Shown: one piece after another, positions 6,684 to 13,157 of the stretch
Layout of the letters: every line of letters begins with the position of its first letter
Position numbering within the stretch: position 1 is the stretch's first letter
Assembly (NCBI GenBank): GCA_038329965.1
Contig: JBBQNN010000096.1
Location: 1-13,298, forward strand
Reading direction: 5' to 3'
Source of the DNA: QHCA01 sp003244095
GTDB taxonomy: Bacteria; Actinomycetota; Actinomycetes; Mycobacteriales; QHCA01
DNA: 13,298 bases
Notes under the pieces: generated by a model
What the model was told of the DNA's origin: nothing
The model's input: only the letters and a program-made list of their open reading frames with translations
Databases searched by the model: none
Program-made: the position numbers and the translations under genes

Positions 6684-6752
6684 CCCTGCCGTAGGATCCC
6701 CACCGGAACACGAAGCCGGCTGACGCGTCCTATCGCCCAGATGGACGCGGGT

Positions 6753-7361
6753 TCAGTGCGGCGGCTCGGGGTGGTATTCGATGCCGTCGCGTACTTGCCG
6801 GGCACGCTCGGTAGTGGTGAGGCGGCCGACGATGTGTAGCGCCATGTCGATGCCGGCGGAGATTCCGGCTGCGGTGATGATGTCGCCGTCGTCGACGTAC
6901 TGCTGACCCGGTTTCACGATGATCGTTTCGTCGAGGCGGGTGAGCTGGTCCAGGGCGGTGCGGTTGGTGGTCGCGGGCCGGTCGTGGAGCAGTCCGGCGG
7001 CGGCGAAGACGGTGGAACCGGTGCAGACGTTGGTCATCAGCGGCACGTGTTGGCGCTGCTCACGCAGCCACTGCAGGTGGTCGGGATCATCGAGCATCCC
7101 ACGGGTGCCGTCCCCGCCGGGGTGCAGGAACACGTCTAGCCGTGGCGCGGTGGCGGTGCTGTGGTGTGGCTGGATGACCAGGGTCTTCTCGCAGGTGACC
7201 GGCGCACCCTCGACGGAGAACGTCGTTACGGCCCAGCCGTCGGCGGGGAAGTGCTGCGTCCACCAGGCGAAGACCTCCCACGGGCCGACGGCGTCGAGTT
7301 CTTCCATCTGGTCGAACACCAGGATCCCGATGTGCCGTGTTGCGCTAGTAGATGTCGCCAT
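6753..7361 (-). CDS. DJ-1/PfpI family protein, isonitrile-hydratase-like
   Basis: A 202-residue cytoplasmic protein of the glutamine-amidotransferase-like DJ-1/PfpI fold. It has GILVFDQMEELDAVGPWEVF with the conserved acid near residue 21, and the nucleophile elbow TNVCTGSTVFAAAGLL with Cys113. The layout and the TAAGISAGIDMALHIV tail are those of proteins annotated as isonitrile hydratase, which turns isonitriles into N-substituted formamides. The exact substrate is an inference. The ATG at 7361 has only a weak ribosome site. It is divergent from the GlxA-type regulator, whose N-terminal domain is the same fold. A short gap of 71 bp contains shared palindromes, so the two are probably co-regulated. 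Confidence 0.88.
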   Translation of the reverse strand: MATSTSATRHIGILVFDQMEELDAVGPWEVFAWWTQHFPADGWAVTTFSVEGAPVTCEKTLVIQPHHSTATAPRLDVFLHPGGDGTRGMLDDPDHLQWLREQRQHVPLMTNVCTGSTVFAAAGLLHDRPATTNRTALDQLTRLDETIIVKPGQQYVDDGDIITAAGISAGIDMALHIVGRLTTTERARQVRDGIEYHPEPPH

Positions 7362-7389
7362 GTCGTCACCGTCGCACCACGACGTCCCG

Positions 7390-7412
7390 GCCTCTAGAGG
7401 CAGGACTGCCTC
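7390..7412. promoter_or_regulatory. Overlapping palindromes between the divergent DJ-1 and GlxA-type genes
   Basis: GCCTCTAGAGGC (7390-7401) is a perfect 12-bp palindrome. Its right half is reused in a second inverted repeat, GAGGCAG-GA-CTGCCTC (7397-7412), so the half-site GCCTC/GAGGC appears three times in 23 bp. It lies 21 bases before the regulator's ATG. This is a good candidate operator for autoregulation and control of the divergent gene; that function is inferred. Confidence 0.5.
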
Positions 7413-7432
7413 GATGTGTGAGGATTCTGCCT

Positions 7433-8410
7433 ATGCATCGCGTCGTCGCCCTGGTCTTGCCGCACGTCGTCGCCTTCGACCTGGCCGTTCCGGCCCAGGT
7501 CTTCGGCCACCCCGACGAGAGTGATCGCTACTCCTTCGGCACCTGCACACCGGTCCCGGGTCTGGTGCCATCCACCACCGGGTTTGCGGTGTCGATCTTG
7601 CGGGGCCTGGACGCACTGTCCGACGCCGACACGATCGTGGTGCCCGGCTATGCCCCCCATGACGAGCCAACCCCCGAAGCACTGGAAGCGCTGCGCGCGG
7701 CCGCCGGCACCGGCACGCGGATCGTGTCGGTGTGCACCGGCGCCTTCGCGCTGGCCGCTGCGGGATTGTTGGACGGACGACGCGCGACCACGCACTGGCG
7801 AGACGCCGCCGAACTGGCCGCCCGCTACCCCGCGGTGCACCTTGACGCCGACGTGCTCTACATACCTGGCGAGCCGGTCATGACCAGCGCCGGCATCGCC
7901 GCCGGCATCGACCTGTGCGTACACCTCGTGCGCACCGACCACGGCGAGCACGCCGCGACCGAGGTCGCCCGGCGCATGGTAGTCGCACCCCACCGCACCG
8001 GCGGACAGGCCCAATTCCTGCAACGCCCCGTCCCACCCGGCGGCGCCGGGCTGGCCGCCACCTGCGCGTGGGCGCTGGAGCAACTTGGCCAGCCCCTGTC
8101 CGTGACCGACCTCGCCCGGCACGCCGGCTGGGCACCCCGCACGTTCGCCCGGCACTTCCTCACCGAGACCGGAACCACCCCCCAGCGGTGGCTTACCGCT
8201 CAACGGCTCCTCGAAGCTCGTCGCCTGCTCGAGCTCACCGACCTGCCCATCGACCAGATCGCGCACCGCAGCGGCCTCGGCTCCGCGGCCAACCTGCGCC
8301 TCCAGCTCAAGCGTGACGCCCAGACCACCCCCGGCGCCTACCGGCGCCTCTACCAGGCCACCCCTCGACCCGTAAGCGGGGACTCCGCACCGATATGCCG
8401 GTCGCAATAG
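7433..8410 (+). CDS. GlxA-family transcriptional regulator (DJ-1-like domain plus AraC-type HTH)
   Basis: A 325-residue regulator. Residues 1-165 form a DJ-1/PfpI-like sensor domain (VVALVLPHVVAFDLAVPAQV, then VSVCTGAFALAAAGLLDG with Cys101, then TSAGIAAGIDLCVHLV). Residues 215-308 are an AraC/XylS DNA-binding domain with two helix-turn-helices (SVTDLARHAGWAPRTFARHF and PIDQIAHRSGLGSAANLRLQ). The ATG at 7433 follows GAGGA by 8 bases; longer frames start inside the divergent gene. Characterised relatives include regulators of glycine betaine and carnitine breakdown (GbdR, CdhR). It is convergent with, and 8 bases from, a BKACE gene, whose family includes the dehydrocarnitine-cleaving enzyme. 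A link to quaternary-amine or amino-acid catabolism is suggestive only. Confidence 0.93.
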   Translation: MHRVVALVLPHVVAFDLAVPAQVFGHPDESDRYSFGTCTPVPGLVPSTTGFAVSILRGLDALSDADTIVVPGYAPHDEPTPEALEALRAAAGTGTRIVSVCTGAFALAAAGLLDGRRATTHWRDAAELAARYPAVHLDADVLYIPGEPVMTSAGIAAGIDLCVHLVRTDHGEHAATEVARRMVVAPHRTGGQAQFLQRPVPPGGAGLAATCAWALEQLGQPLSVTDLARHAGWAPRTFARHFLTETGTTPQRWLTAQRLLEARRLLELTDLPIDQIAHRSGLGSAANLRLQLKRDAQTTPGAYRRLYQATPRPVSGDSAPICRSQ

Positions 8411-8418
8411 CAGATGGG

Positions 8419-9186
8419 CTACTGGGGCGCTGTTGGTCGTTCGGAACCTTCGTGGCACCTGAGCATGGATGCTGCGACGGCGACAAGGTCGCCGTTGTCT
8501 TTGGCGGTGCAACCGTCCGGGAGCACGGGCGTGTCTTCCAGGCCGGTCCGTATGCCGTGCCCCCGAGGGATGGCACGCAGGTTGACCGCCCAGGACGCGA
8601 TGCCATCGCCGTGGTGGATCTGTTCAAGTGAGACGCCAGCATCGGCGAGTACCTGTTCGATCGCCTCCGCGTGCGCGACGGCAGCGTCTGGGTCGGCGTC
8701 GAGGGGTTCAACCATGGCGCGGACGCAGCGCGGGGCGAGGCCCGCGGCGATGAACTGGTGCGCGTCATCTAGCGACAGCAGACCGGCCTCGATGGCGATC
8801 CCCCGGCTTACCAGCAGCTCGCACAGGTCGGCGATGCCGTCCTCGCCCTGGTTGGCGGTCACCAGGTCTGGCAGCTCTGTCCATGCCTGGATGAGTGCGA
8901 TCCGCCGTCGCGGGTCGGGTTCGACGTCGGCGGAGGTGCTCAACGAGATGGGGATACCGGGACAGGCCGCGCGGACGGCCCGCAGGGTGGCGGCGCACGG
9001 CTCGGCGGCGAAGGTCTGCCGGCCGTCCTGGTCGTAGGGGTGCAGGTGTAAGGACCGGGCGCCGGCGTCGACGGCTGCGCGAGCTTGGGCGGCGATGTCT
9101 CCTGGCGTGCGCGGCGCGGCAGGATGGACCCGATCCCCGTTCAACGCCGCCTGCAACAGCGGCCGAGCGGCGGTGGTTTCCGACAT
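8419..9186 (-). CDS. Beta-keto acid cleavage enzyme (BKACE, DUF849; 3-keto-5-aminohexanoate cleavage-like)
   Basis: A 255-residue TIM-barrel, zinc-dependent enzyme. The family condenses a beta-keto acid with acetyl-CoA to give acetoacetate and a new CoA ester. Visible signatures: LLQAALNG at the first strand, HLH (His47 and His49, zinc ligands) followed by DQDGR, SLSTSADVEPDP, HHGDGIASW, and the late GLEDTP with Glu217 as the expected third zinc ligand. It is at the short end of the family but has all core parts. The ATG at 9186 is chosen because GGAGATG lies 5 bases upstream. It is divergent from an Lrp/AsnC regulator and convergent with a GlxA-type regulator, which points to amino-acid or amine catabolism. 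The particular keto acid cannot be told from sequence. Confidence 0.9.
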   Translation of the reverse strand: MSETTAARPLLQAALNGDRVHPAAPRTPGDIAAQARAAVDAGARSLHLHPYDQDGRQTFAAEPCAATLRAVRAACPGIPISLSTSADVEPDPRRRIALIQAWTELPDLVTANQGEDGIADLCELLVSRGIAIEAGLLSLDDAHQFIAAGLAPRCVRAMVEPLDADPDAAVAHAEAIEQVLADAGVSLEQIHHGDGIASWAVNLRAIPRGHGIRTGLEDTPVLPDGCTAKDNGDLVAVAASMLRCHEGSERPTAPQ

Positions 9187-9246
9187 CGAGTCATCTCCTA
9201 GAAAGCACGGTTCCCGGGTAGCCGGGCGGGTTCGCGTGTTCCCGTG

Positions 9247-9261
9247 CCGCTGAAACAGCGG
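9247..9261. promoter_or_regulatory. Palindrome in the BKACE / Lrp divergent intergenic region
   Basis: CCGCTG-AAA-CAGCGG is a perfect inverted repeat with 6-bp arms, roughly midway in the 171-bp gap between the two divergent starts. Lrp/AsnC proteins commonly bind such short dyads next to their own genes, so it is a candidate operator. A second, GC-rich repeat, CCCGG-GTAG-CCGGG, lies at about 9213-9226, nearer the BKACE start. Confidence 0.45.
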
Positions 9262-9357
9262 TATGGGATCAATGTTAGGAGCGCCAGTCCGTCGTCGGGT
9301 AGCGGAATCCACGCTCCTTGCGGCCAATTTAACTGCTTCCCACGGTAGAGTGCCGCC

Positions 9358-9819
9358 ATGGCCGATGATCTAGACGAGCTCGATTGGATGGTACTGCGGG
9401 AACTGCAGCGAAACGGGCGAGCGAGCGTCGCCGCGCTCGGCCGGCGGATCAGCCTGAGCCCCACTGCAACCGCCGATCGGATGAGACGGCTCGAAGCCAA
9501 GGGCGTCATCACCGGCTACGCAGCGAAGGTGAACCTGGGCAAGGCCGGCGTAAAGGTCATGGCAGTCGTGCGGCTGCAGTATCCCGGCCGCGCGCGCGAG
9601 CCCCTGGCACGGGTGTTCGGCAAGCGCCCCGAAGTCCTCGAGTGCCAACGAGTCACGGGGGACGACTGCTACATCCTCAAGATCGCAGCAACGTCCATGG
9701 ACCACCTCGCCGCGGTGGTCGACGACCTCGGCGACATCGGGCACGTGACTACCAGCGTCGTTTACAACGAACCCCTGCCCTACCGGGGACTGCTTGAGCC
9801 ACTTACACCACCGAAATGA
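9358..9819 (+). CDS. Lrp/AsnC-family transcriptional regulator
   Basis: A 153-residue regulator with the standard two-domain layout. The N-terminal winged helix-turn-helix is at about residues 5-55: LDELDWMVLRELQRNGRAS, then LGRRISLSPTATADRMRRLE and GVITGY. The RAM ligand-binding and oligomerisation domain is at about 62-148 (GVKVMAVVRLQYPGRA, then VLECQRVTGDDCYILKI, then ending near VVYNEPLPYRG). The GDDCY segment corresponds to the usual G(D/E)xDY ligand-contact motif. The ATG at 9358 is preceded by GGTAGAG. Its divergent partner is the BKACE gene, the usual arrangement for a local regulator of an amino-acid or keto-acid catabolic gene. The effector is probably an amino acid or its keto derivative (inference). 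Confidence 0.93.
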   Translation: MADDLDELDWMVLRELQRNGRASVAALGRRISLSPTATADRMRRLEAKGVITGYAAKVNLGKAGVKVMAVVRLQYPGRAREPLARVFGKRPEVLECQRVTGDDCYILKIAATSMDHLAAVVDDLGDIGHVTTSVVYNEPLPYRGLLEPLTPPK

Positions 9820-9837
9820 ACAAGTACCGACTCGTCG

Positions 9838-9857
9838 CGCAAGCGGGTCCGCTTGCG
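9838..9857. terminator. Palindrome shortly after the Lrp/AsnC gene, possible terminator
   Basis: CGCAAGCGG-GT-CCGCTTGCG is a perfect inverted repeat with 9-bp arms, starting 18 bases after the Lrp stop codon. It would form a stable stem (about 8 bp with a 4-base loop), but no T-run follows, so an actinobacterial stem-only terminator is possible rather than certain. It may instead be a protein-binding site or mark the edge of the recombinase segment. Bases 9858-9968 show nothing else. Confidence 0.4.
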
Positions 9858-9968
9858 GGACGCTCTCCCTCGGTAGTGGGGTCCTGCTGTACCAATCGTC
9901 GCCGCAAACGGGGATAGACGGTCCAACCGGTGCAGAAGCAACGCCAGCGGCGACGGGAGGGCCGTCGG

Positions 9969-10562
9969 TCAGCTCTGATCGGGTGCGGTAACGACGGCGG
10001 CGTGCCGGTAGATCGTCGCGCGGGACACCCCGAGGGCTTTGGCGATCTGGGTGGCACTCTCGCCGCGGTCGAGACGTGCGGTCGCGGCGGCGAGCTTGTC
10101 GGTGTCCATCACGGTGGGGCGGCCGCCGATGCGGCCTCGGGCGCGGGCGGCTGCGAGGCCGGCCATCGTCCTTTGGTGGATCATGTCGCGTTCGAGCTCG
10201 GCGAACGCGGCCATGATGGTGAAGAAGAACTTGCCCTCGCCTGTCGGGGTGTAGCTGCCGGCGAGGGTGCCGGTCAGGATGCGCATTCCGATACCGCGCT
10301 CGTGGAGCTCGTCGGCGAGAGTCAGGATCTCCTTGACCGAGCGGCCGAGGCGGTCGAGCTTCCACACCGCGAGGGTGTCGCCGGATCGCAGGTACTCCAG
10401 CGCGACGCCCAGCCCGGGCCGATCGGTCTTGCGGCTGGAGACCTTGTCTTCGAACAACTTCACGCAGCCGGCTTCGGTCAGCGCGTCGCGCTGCAGCTGG
10501 GTGTCTTGGGCCTCGGAGCTCACCCGTAGGTACGCGACCAGGTTCGGGTGCTCGGCCGCCAC
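9969..10562 (-). CDS. Serine recombinase (resolvase/invertase family)
   Basis: A 197-residue site-specific recombinase. The catalytic Ser is in AYLRVSSEAQD (Ser15). LAVWKLDRLGRSVKEI carries the conserved active-site arginines, and FFFTIMAAFAELERDMI is the long E helix used for dimerisation. ARARGRIGGRPT is the linker along DNA, and SATQIAKALGVSRATIYRH is the C-terminal helix-turn-helix. All parts are present, so it should be functional. The GTG at 10562 is preferred because family members begin just before the YxRVS strand, though its ribosome site is weak. No transposase gene is next to it; it could be what remains of a Tn3-type element or act on its own. Repeated motifs upstream look like its recombination site. 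Confidence 0.92.
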   Translation of the reverse strand: MAAEHPNLVAYLRVSSEAQDTQLQRDALTEAGCVKLFEDKVSSRKTDRPGLGVALEYLRSGDTLAVWKLDRLGRSVKEILTLADELHERGIGMRILTGTLAGSYTPTGEGKFFFTIMAAFAELERDMIHQRTMAGLAAARARGRIGGRPTVMDTDKLAAATARLDRGESATQIAKALGVSRATIYRHAAVVTAPDQS

Positions 10563-10575
10563 GCCCGTGACTGTC

Positions 10576-10631
10576 TCAGAAACCGTCGCACAATCACAAG
10601 TCCGACACGGGTGTTGTGAGACGGGTTCTGA
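10576..10631. repeat. Imperfect dyad upstream of the recombinase (candidate recombination subsite)
   Basis: Arms at 10576-10593 and 10614-10631 are inverted copies agreeing at 16 of 18 positions (TCAGAAxCCGTCxCACAA), with a 20-base centre. The outer-to-inner order fits two recombinase monomers facing each other. The left arm holds GATTGTGCGACG on the minus strand, nearly identical to the direct repeats at 10695-10721. The position, 13 bases before the recombinase start, is usual for a res site. Confidence 0.55.
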
Positions 10632-10694
10632 TGTACCGGCCAGGGCGTGCCGACCGCAGCGGCTGATCTTGGGAGGGTCGTCTCAGATTCCCTC

Positions 10695-10721
10695 GATTGT
10701 GCAACGCCCGATTATGCAACG
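10695..10721. repeat. Tandem direct repeat, candidate recombinase half-sites
   Basis: GATTGTGCAACG (10695-10706) and GATTATGCAACG (10710-10721) differ by one base and are spaced 15 bp apart. The first differs by one base from the minus-strand GATTGTGCGACG in the dyad nearer the recombinase gene. Multiple copies of one 12-bp motif just upstream of a serine recombinase suit a multi-subsite res region. Confidence 0.5.
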
Positions 10722-10823
10722 TCACGGCCGGGCCGCCCGGCATGCATCACCAGGCGCTTCTCGCGGGCCACGTCTCAGCGCGGGCAGACACGTTGACCTG
10801 CGGCGGTACCGCGGGCGGTTCCT

Positions 10824-11423
10824 CTATCTGCGCACCTGTGTAGGGTCCTGCACGATTCCGGCGAGTAGCCAGCGCAGGCCGTTGGCGAAGTTGGCCGCTG
10901 ACTCGTCGGGGTTCAGCCGATGTTCGGTCCCGGTCGCGAGCGGTGGGCGGCTGGCGAAGGCGGCGGAACCGATCGTGTAGATGATCAGCACTCGCAAGGC
11001 CTCGGCCGCGGCCGGTTCGACCACGCCGGCGCGCCGCAGCAGCGCGATCGTGATGTCGCCGAGTCGCTGCGCGTGGGGGCCGCGCGCTCCCTGCCGAGCC
11101 AGGTAGACCGGCACCAGGTCGGGGTGGACCAGAAGCACGTCGTAGGCCGACGCCATGAGCTGATGCAGCCCGACAGTCGGGTCCTCTATGTCGGGTGTCG
11201 GAGCCTGTACCTCGGCGAGGACCTCGTCGAGCAGGTCGTCGATCAGGGCCGTCTTGTTGGCCACGTGGCTGTAGAGCGTGTTGGGGGCGACGTCGAGCCG
11301 CTCGGCCAAGGCCCGCATCGTCAAAGCTTGTAGGCCCCGGTGGGTCAGCAGGTCGCGCGCCGCGGCCAGCACGGCCCCACGGGTCAGGCCGGCCCGTTGG
11401 CCCGGGGTCCGCCCTCTTCCCAC
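10824..11423 (-). CDS. TetR/AcrR-family transcriptional regulator
   Basis: A 199-residue repressor-type regulator. The helix-turn-helix is at about residues 14-60 (LTRGAVLAAARDLLTHRGLQ, then TMRALAERLDVAPNTLYSHV, then NKTALIDDLLDEV). This is followed by an all-helical ligand-binding and dimerisation domain that includes LHQLMASAYDVLLVHPDLV and LRVLIIYTIGSAAFA. The start is a GTG at 11423 with only a weak GACGG before it. It faces away from the two-gene hydrolase operon across 61 bp containing repeated TGTCCAA boxes, the standard layout for a local repressor of the divergent operon. The ligand is probably a substrate or product of those hydrolases (inference). Confidence 0.93.
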   Translation of the reverse strand: MGRGRTPGQRAGLTRGAVLAAARDLLTHRGLQALTMRALAERLDVAPNTLYSHVANKTALIDDLLDEVLAEVQAPTPDIEDPTVGLHQLMASAYDVLLVHPDLVPVYLARQGARGPHAQRLGDITIALLRRAGVVEPAAAEALRVLIIYTIGSAAFASRPPLATGTEHRLNPDESAANFANGLRWLLAGIVQDPTQVRR

Positions 11424-11439
11424 CCGTCAGACTGTACGC

Positions 11440-11466
11440 TGTCCAACAGAGCTGGACGATGTCCAA
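11440..11466. promoter_or_regulatory. Candidate TetR operator between divergent regulator and hydrolase operon
   Basis: TGTCCAA occurs at 11440-11446 and 11460-11466, two helical turns apart, and an inverted TGGAC sits between them at 11453-11457. GTCCA-N7-TGGAC (11441-11457) is thus a short dyad with a third half-site beyond it. It covers the space where the hydrolase promoter must lie. Function is inferred from position. Confidence 0.5.
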
Positions 11467-11484
11467 TATGTGGAGGGCGGACGG

Positions 11485-12381
11485 ATGGCCGGGATCCCTG
11501 GGTTCGTAGAGGAGACAGTGCCGGTGGACGACGCCGGTGTGCATGTGGCCCGCGGCGGCAGCGGCCATCCGGTCCTGCTGCTTCACGGGTTTCCGCAGAC
11601 CCACCTGACCTGGCGGGCGGTGGCGGCGTCACTCGCCGAGGACTTCGCGGTGGTGTGTGCGGACCTGCCCGGCTACGGCGCCAGCACCCCACCCCCCGGC
11701 GGCGATGGCCCGGCCGGGTACGTCAAGCGGGTGACCGCCGCGACAATGGTGGCCCTGATGCGCGAGCTCGGCCACGAGCGGTTCAGCATCGTCGGGCACG
11801 ACCGTGGCGCTCTCACCGCGTTCCGCGCGGCGCTCGACCATCCCGATGCGGTGACGCATCTGGGGGTGCTCGACGTGATCCCGACCGTGGACAACTGGGC
11901 GGCGCTGAGCGGTGTCGGCGGCGTGTTCGCCTTCCATTTGTATCTGCTCGCTCAGCCCTGCGACCTGCCCGAGCGGATGATCGCCGCCGATCCCGACGTG
12001 TTCTTCGGGCACTTCCTCGACACCTGGACGGTGGAGCCGGGCGCCATCCCTGCCGACGTCCGGGCCGTCTACCTCGCCGCCGCCGGTACTCCAGCGGCGA
12101 TCCACGCCGTCTGCCAGGACTACCGCGCCAGCGCCTTCCTTGATGCCGAGCACGACCGGGCCGATCGCGCCGCCGGTCGCCGCCTGAGCATGCCGGTCCT
12201 GGCGATGTGGCAGGACCCCGGTGACCTGGCGCTGCCCTTCGACCCGCTGGCGGTGTGGTCGAGCTGGGCACCGGACCTGCGCACCTGCGTGCTGGCCTGC
12301 GGGCACTTCCTGCCTGAGGAACGCCCCGCCGAGGTCACCGCCGCCATCCGCGATCTGCTCAACCAGCCAGTTCCACGGTGA
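11485..12381 (+). CDS. Alpha/beta hydrolase of the haloacetate dehalogenase / epoxide hydrolase type
   Basis: A 298-residue hydrolase with an Asp nucleophile. VLLLHGFPQTHLTWR gives the oxyanion HGFP loop. GHDRGAL has nucleophile Asp106. LGVLDVIPT gives the acid Asp130, and ACGHFLPEE gives His274. Spacing matches fluoroacetate dehalogenase (RPA1163 Asp110, Asp134 and His280), as do Arg107, His151 and the Tyr in QDYRA. However, the second carboxylate-binding Arg is Leu110 and the halide-binding Trp is Leu152. True haloacetate dehalogenation is therefore doubtful, and an altered substrate or epoxide hydrolysis is likely. The ATG at 11485 follows GGAGGG. First gene of an operon with the dienelactone-hydrolase-like gene, divergent from a TetR regulator. 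Confidence 0.92.
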   Translation: MAGIPGFVEETVPVDDAGVHVARGGSGHPVLLLHGFPQTHLTWRAVAASLAEDFAVVCADLPGYGASTPPPGGDGPAGYVKRVTAATMVALMRELGHERFSIVGHDRGALTAFRAALDHPDAVTHLGVLDVIPTVDNWAALSGVGGVFAFHLYLLAQPCDLPERMIAADPDVFFGHFLDTWTVEPGAIPADVRAVYLAAAGTPAAIHAVCQDYRASAFLDAEHDRADRAAGRRLSMPVLAMWQDPGDLALPFDPLAVWSSWAPDLRTCVLACGHFLPEERPAEVTAAIRDLLNQPVPR

Positions 12382-12441
12382 CCATCCGCGGCTGGGACGA
12401 GCGTCGCAGACCCGTACATCCGCATCAACGCTGGAGGACTC

Positions 12442-13038
12442 ATGGCTGACATCGCGCTGTTTCACTCGGTACTCGGGGTGCGCCCCGGGATCCTCGACGC
12501 CGGGGACCGGCTCCGTAGCCGCGGCCACCAGGTGCTGGTCGTGGACCAGTACGACGGCCGGGTCTTTGACGACTACCAGCAGGCCGACGCCTACTCCCAA
12601 CAGATCGGCGGCTTTCCCGAGCTGATGGGCCGCGCCCTGGCCGCGGTGAAGCCACTGCCCGATGGCTTCCTGTGCGTGGGCTTCTCCAACGGGGCTGGCA
12701 TGGGTGAGTACGTCGCCTTGCAGAGACCGGTGTCCGGAGTGGTCATGTGCTCCGGCGCGCTACCAGTAGAGATGATCGGTGGCGATGCCTGGCCGGCCGG
12801 GGTCCCTGCACAGATCCATTGCACTCTCGGCGACCCGCTCCGCCCCGCCGGGTGGGCGGAGACGGTGGCCCGATCCGTCACAACAGCTGGCGGGCACATC
12901 GACCTCCACGAGTACCCGGGGACCGGGCACCTGTTCACCGATGCCTCCCTACCCGACGAGTACGACCCCGCCGCGGCCGAGCTGCTCTGGCAGCGCGTGC
13001 ACGCGTTCTGCCAGCAGCACGGCCAACCAGCCACGTAG
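12442..13038 (+). CDS. Dienelactone hydrolase family protein
   Basis: A 198-residue alpha/beta hydrolase of the DLH family. The nucleophile elbow is CVGFSNGAG with Ser82, where classic dienelactone hydrolases have Cys. The acid is probably Asp131 (TLGDPLRP), and the histidine is His163 in YPGTGHLFTD. The short length without an inserted cap, and N-terminal ALFHSVLGVRPG with the helix that follows, fit the family. The substrate is likely a small ester or lactone; it is not identified. The ATG at 12442 has GGAGGA 5 bases upstream. It starts 60 bp after the upstream hydrolase in the same orientation, so the two are probably one operon under the TetR regulator. Confidence 0.9.
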   Translation: MADIALFHSVLGVRPGILDAGDRLRSRGHQVLVVDQYDGRVFDDYQQADAYSQQIGGFPELMGRALAAVKPLPDGFLCVGFSNGAGMGEYVALQRPVSGVVMCSGALPVEMIGGDAWPAGVPAQIHCTLGDPLRPAGWAETVARSVTTAGGHIDLHEYPGTGHLFTDASLPDEYDPAAAELLWQRVHAFCQQHGQPAT

Positions 13039-13157
13039 GCCTTGCCGATGCCGTGCGGTTGATCAGGAAGGCGACGGGTAGGCAGGGCCCTCACGCCTGG
13101 ACACCGGCTACCTGTTGGCGTAGGGGCCGGCGACCGGTGGGGTCGAGCTGGGCGAGT

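Noticed and set aside
905..6686. 5-bp target duplication flanking the two Tn3 ends
   Set aside because: The five bases outside each end (CTGTC on the left, TGCCG on the right) do not match, so a single transposition event is not supported.
7394..8512. 372-codon minus-strand open frame opposite the GlxA-type regulator
   Set aside because: Gly/Val/Arg-rich shadow of a well-supported regulator gene with clear domains and a ribosome site.
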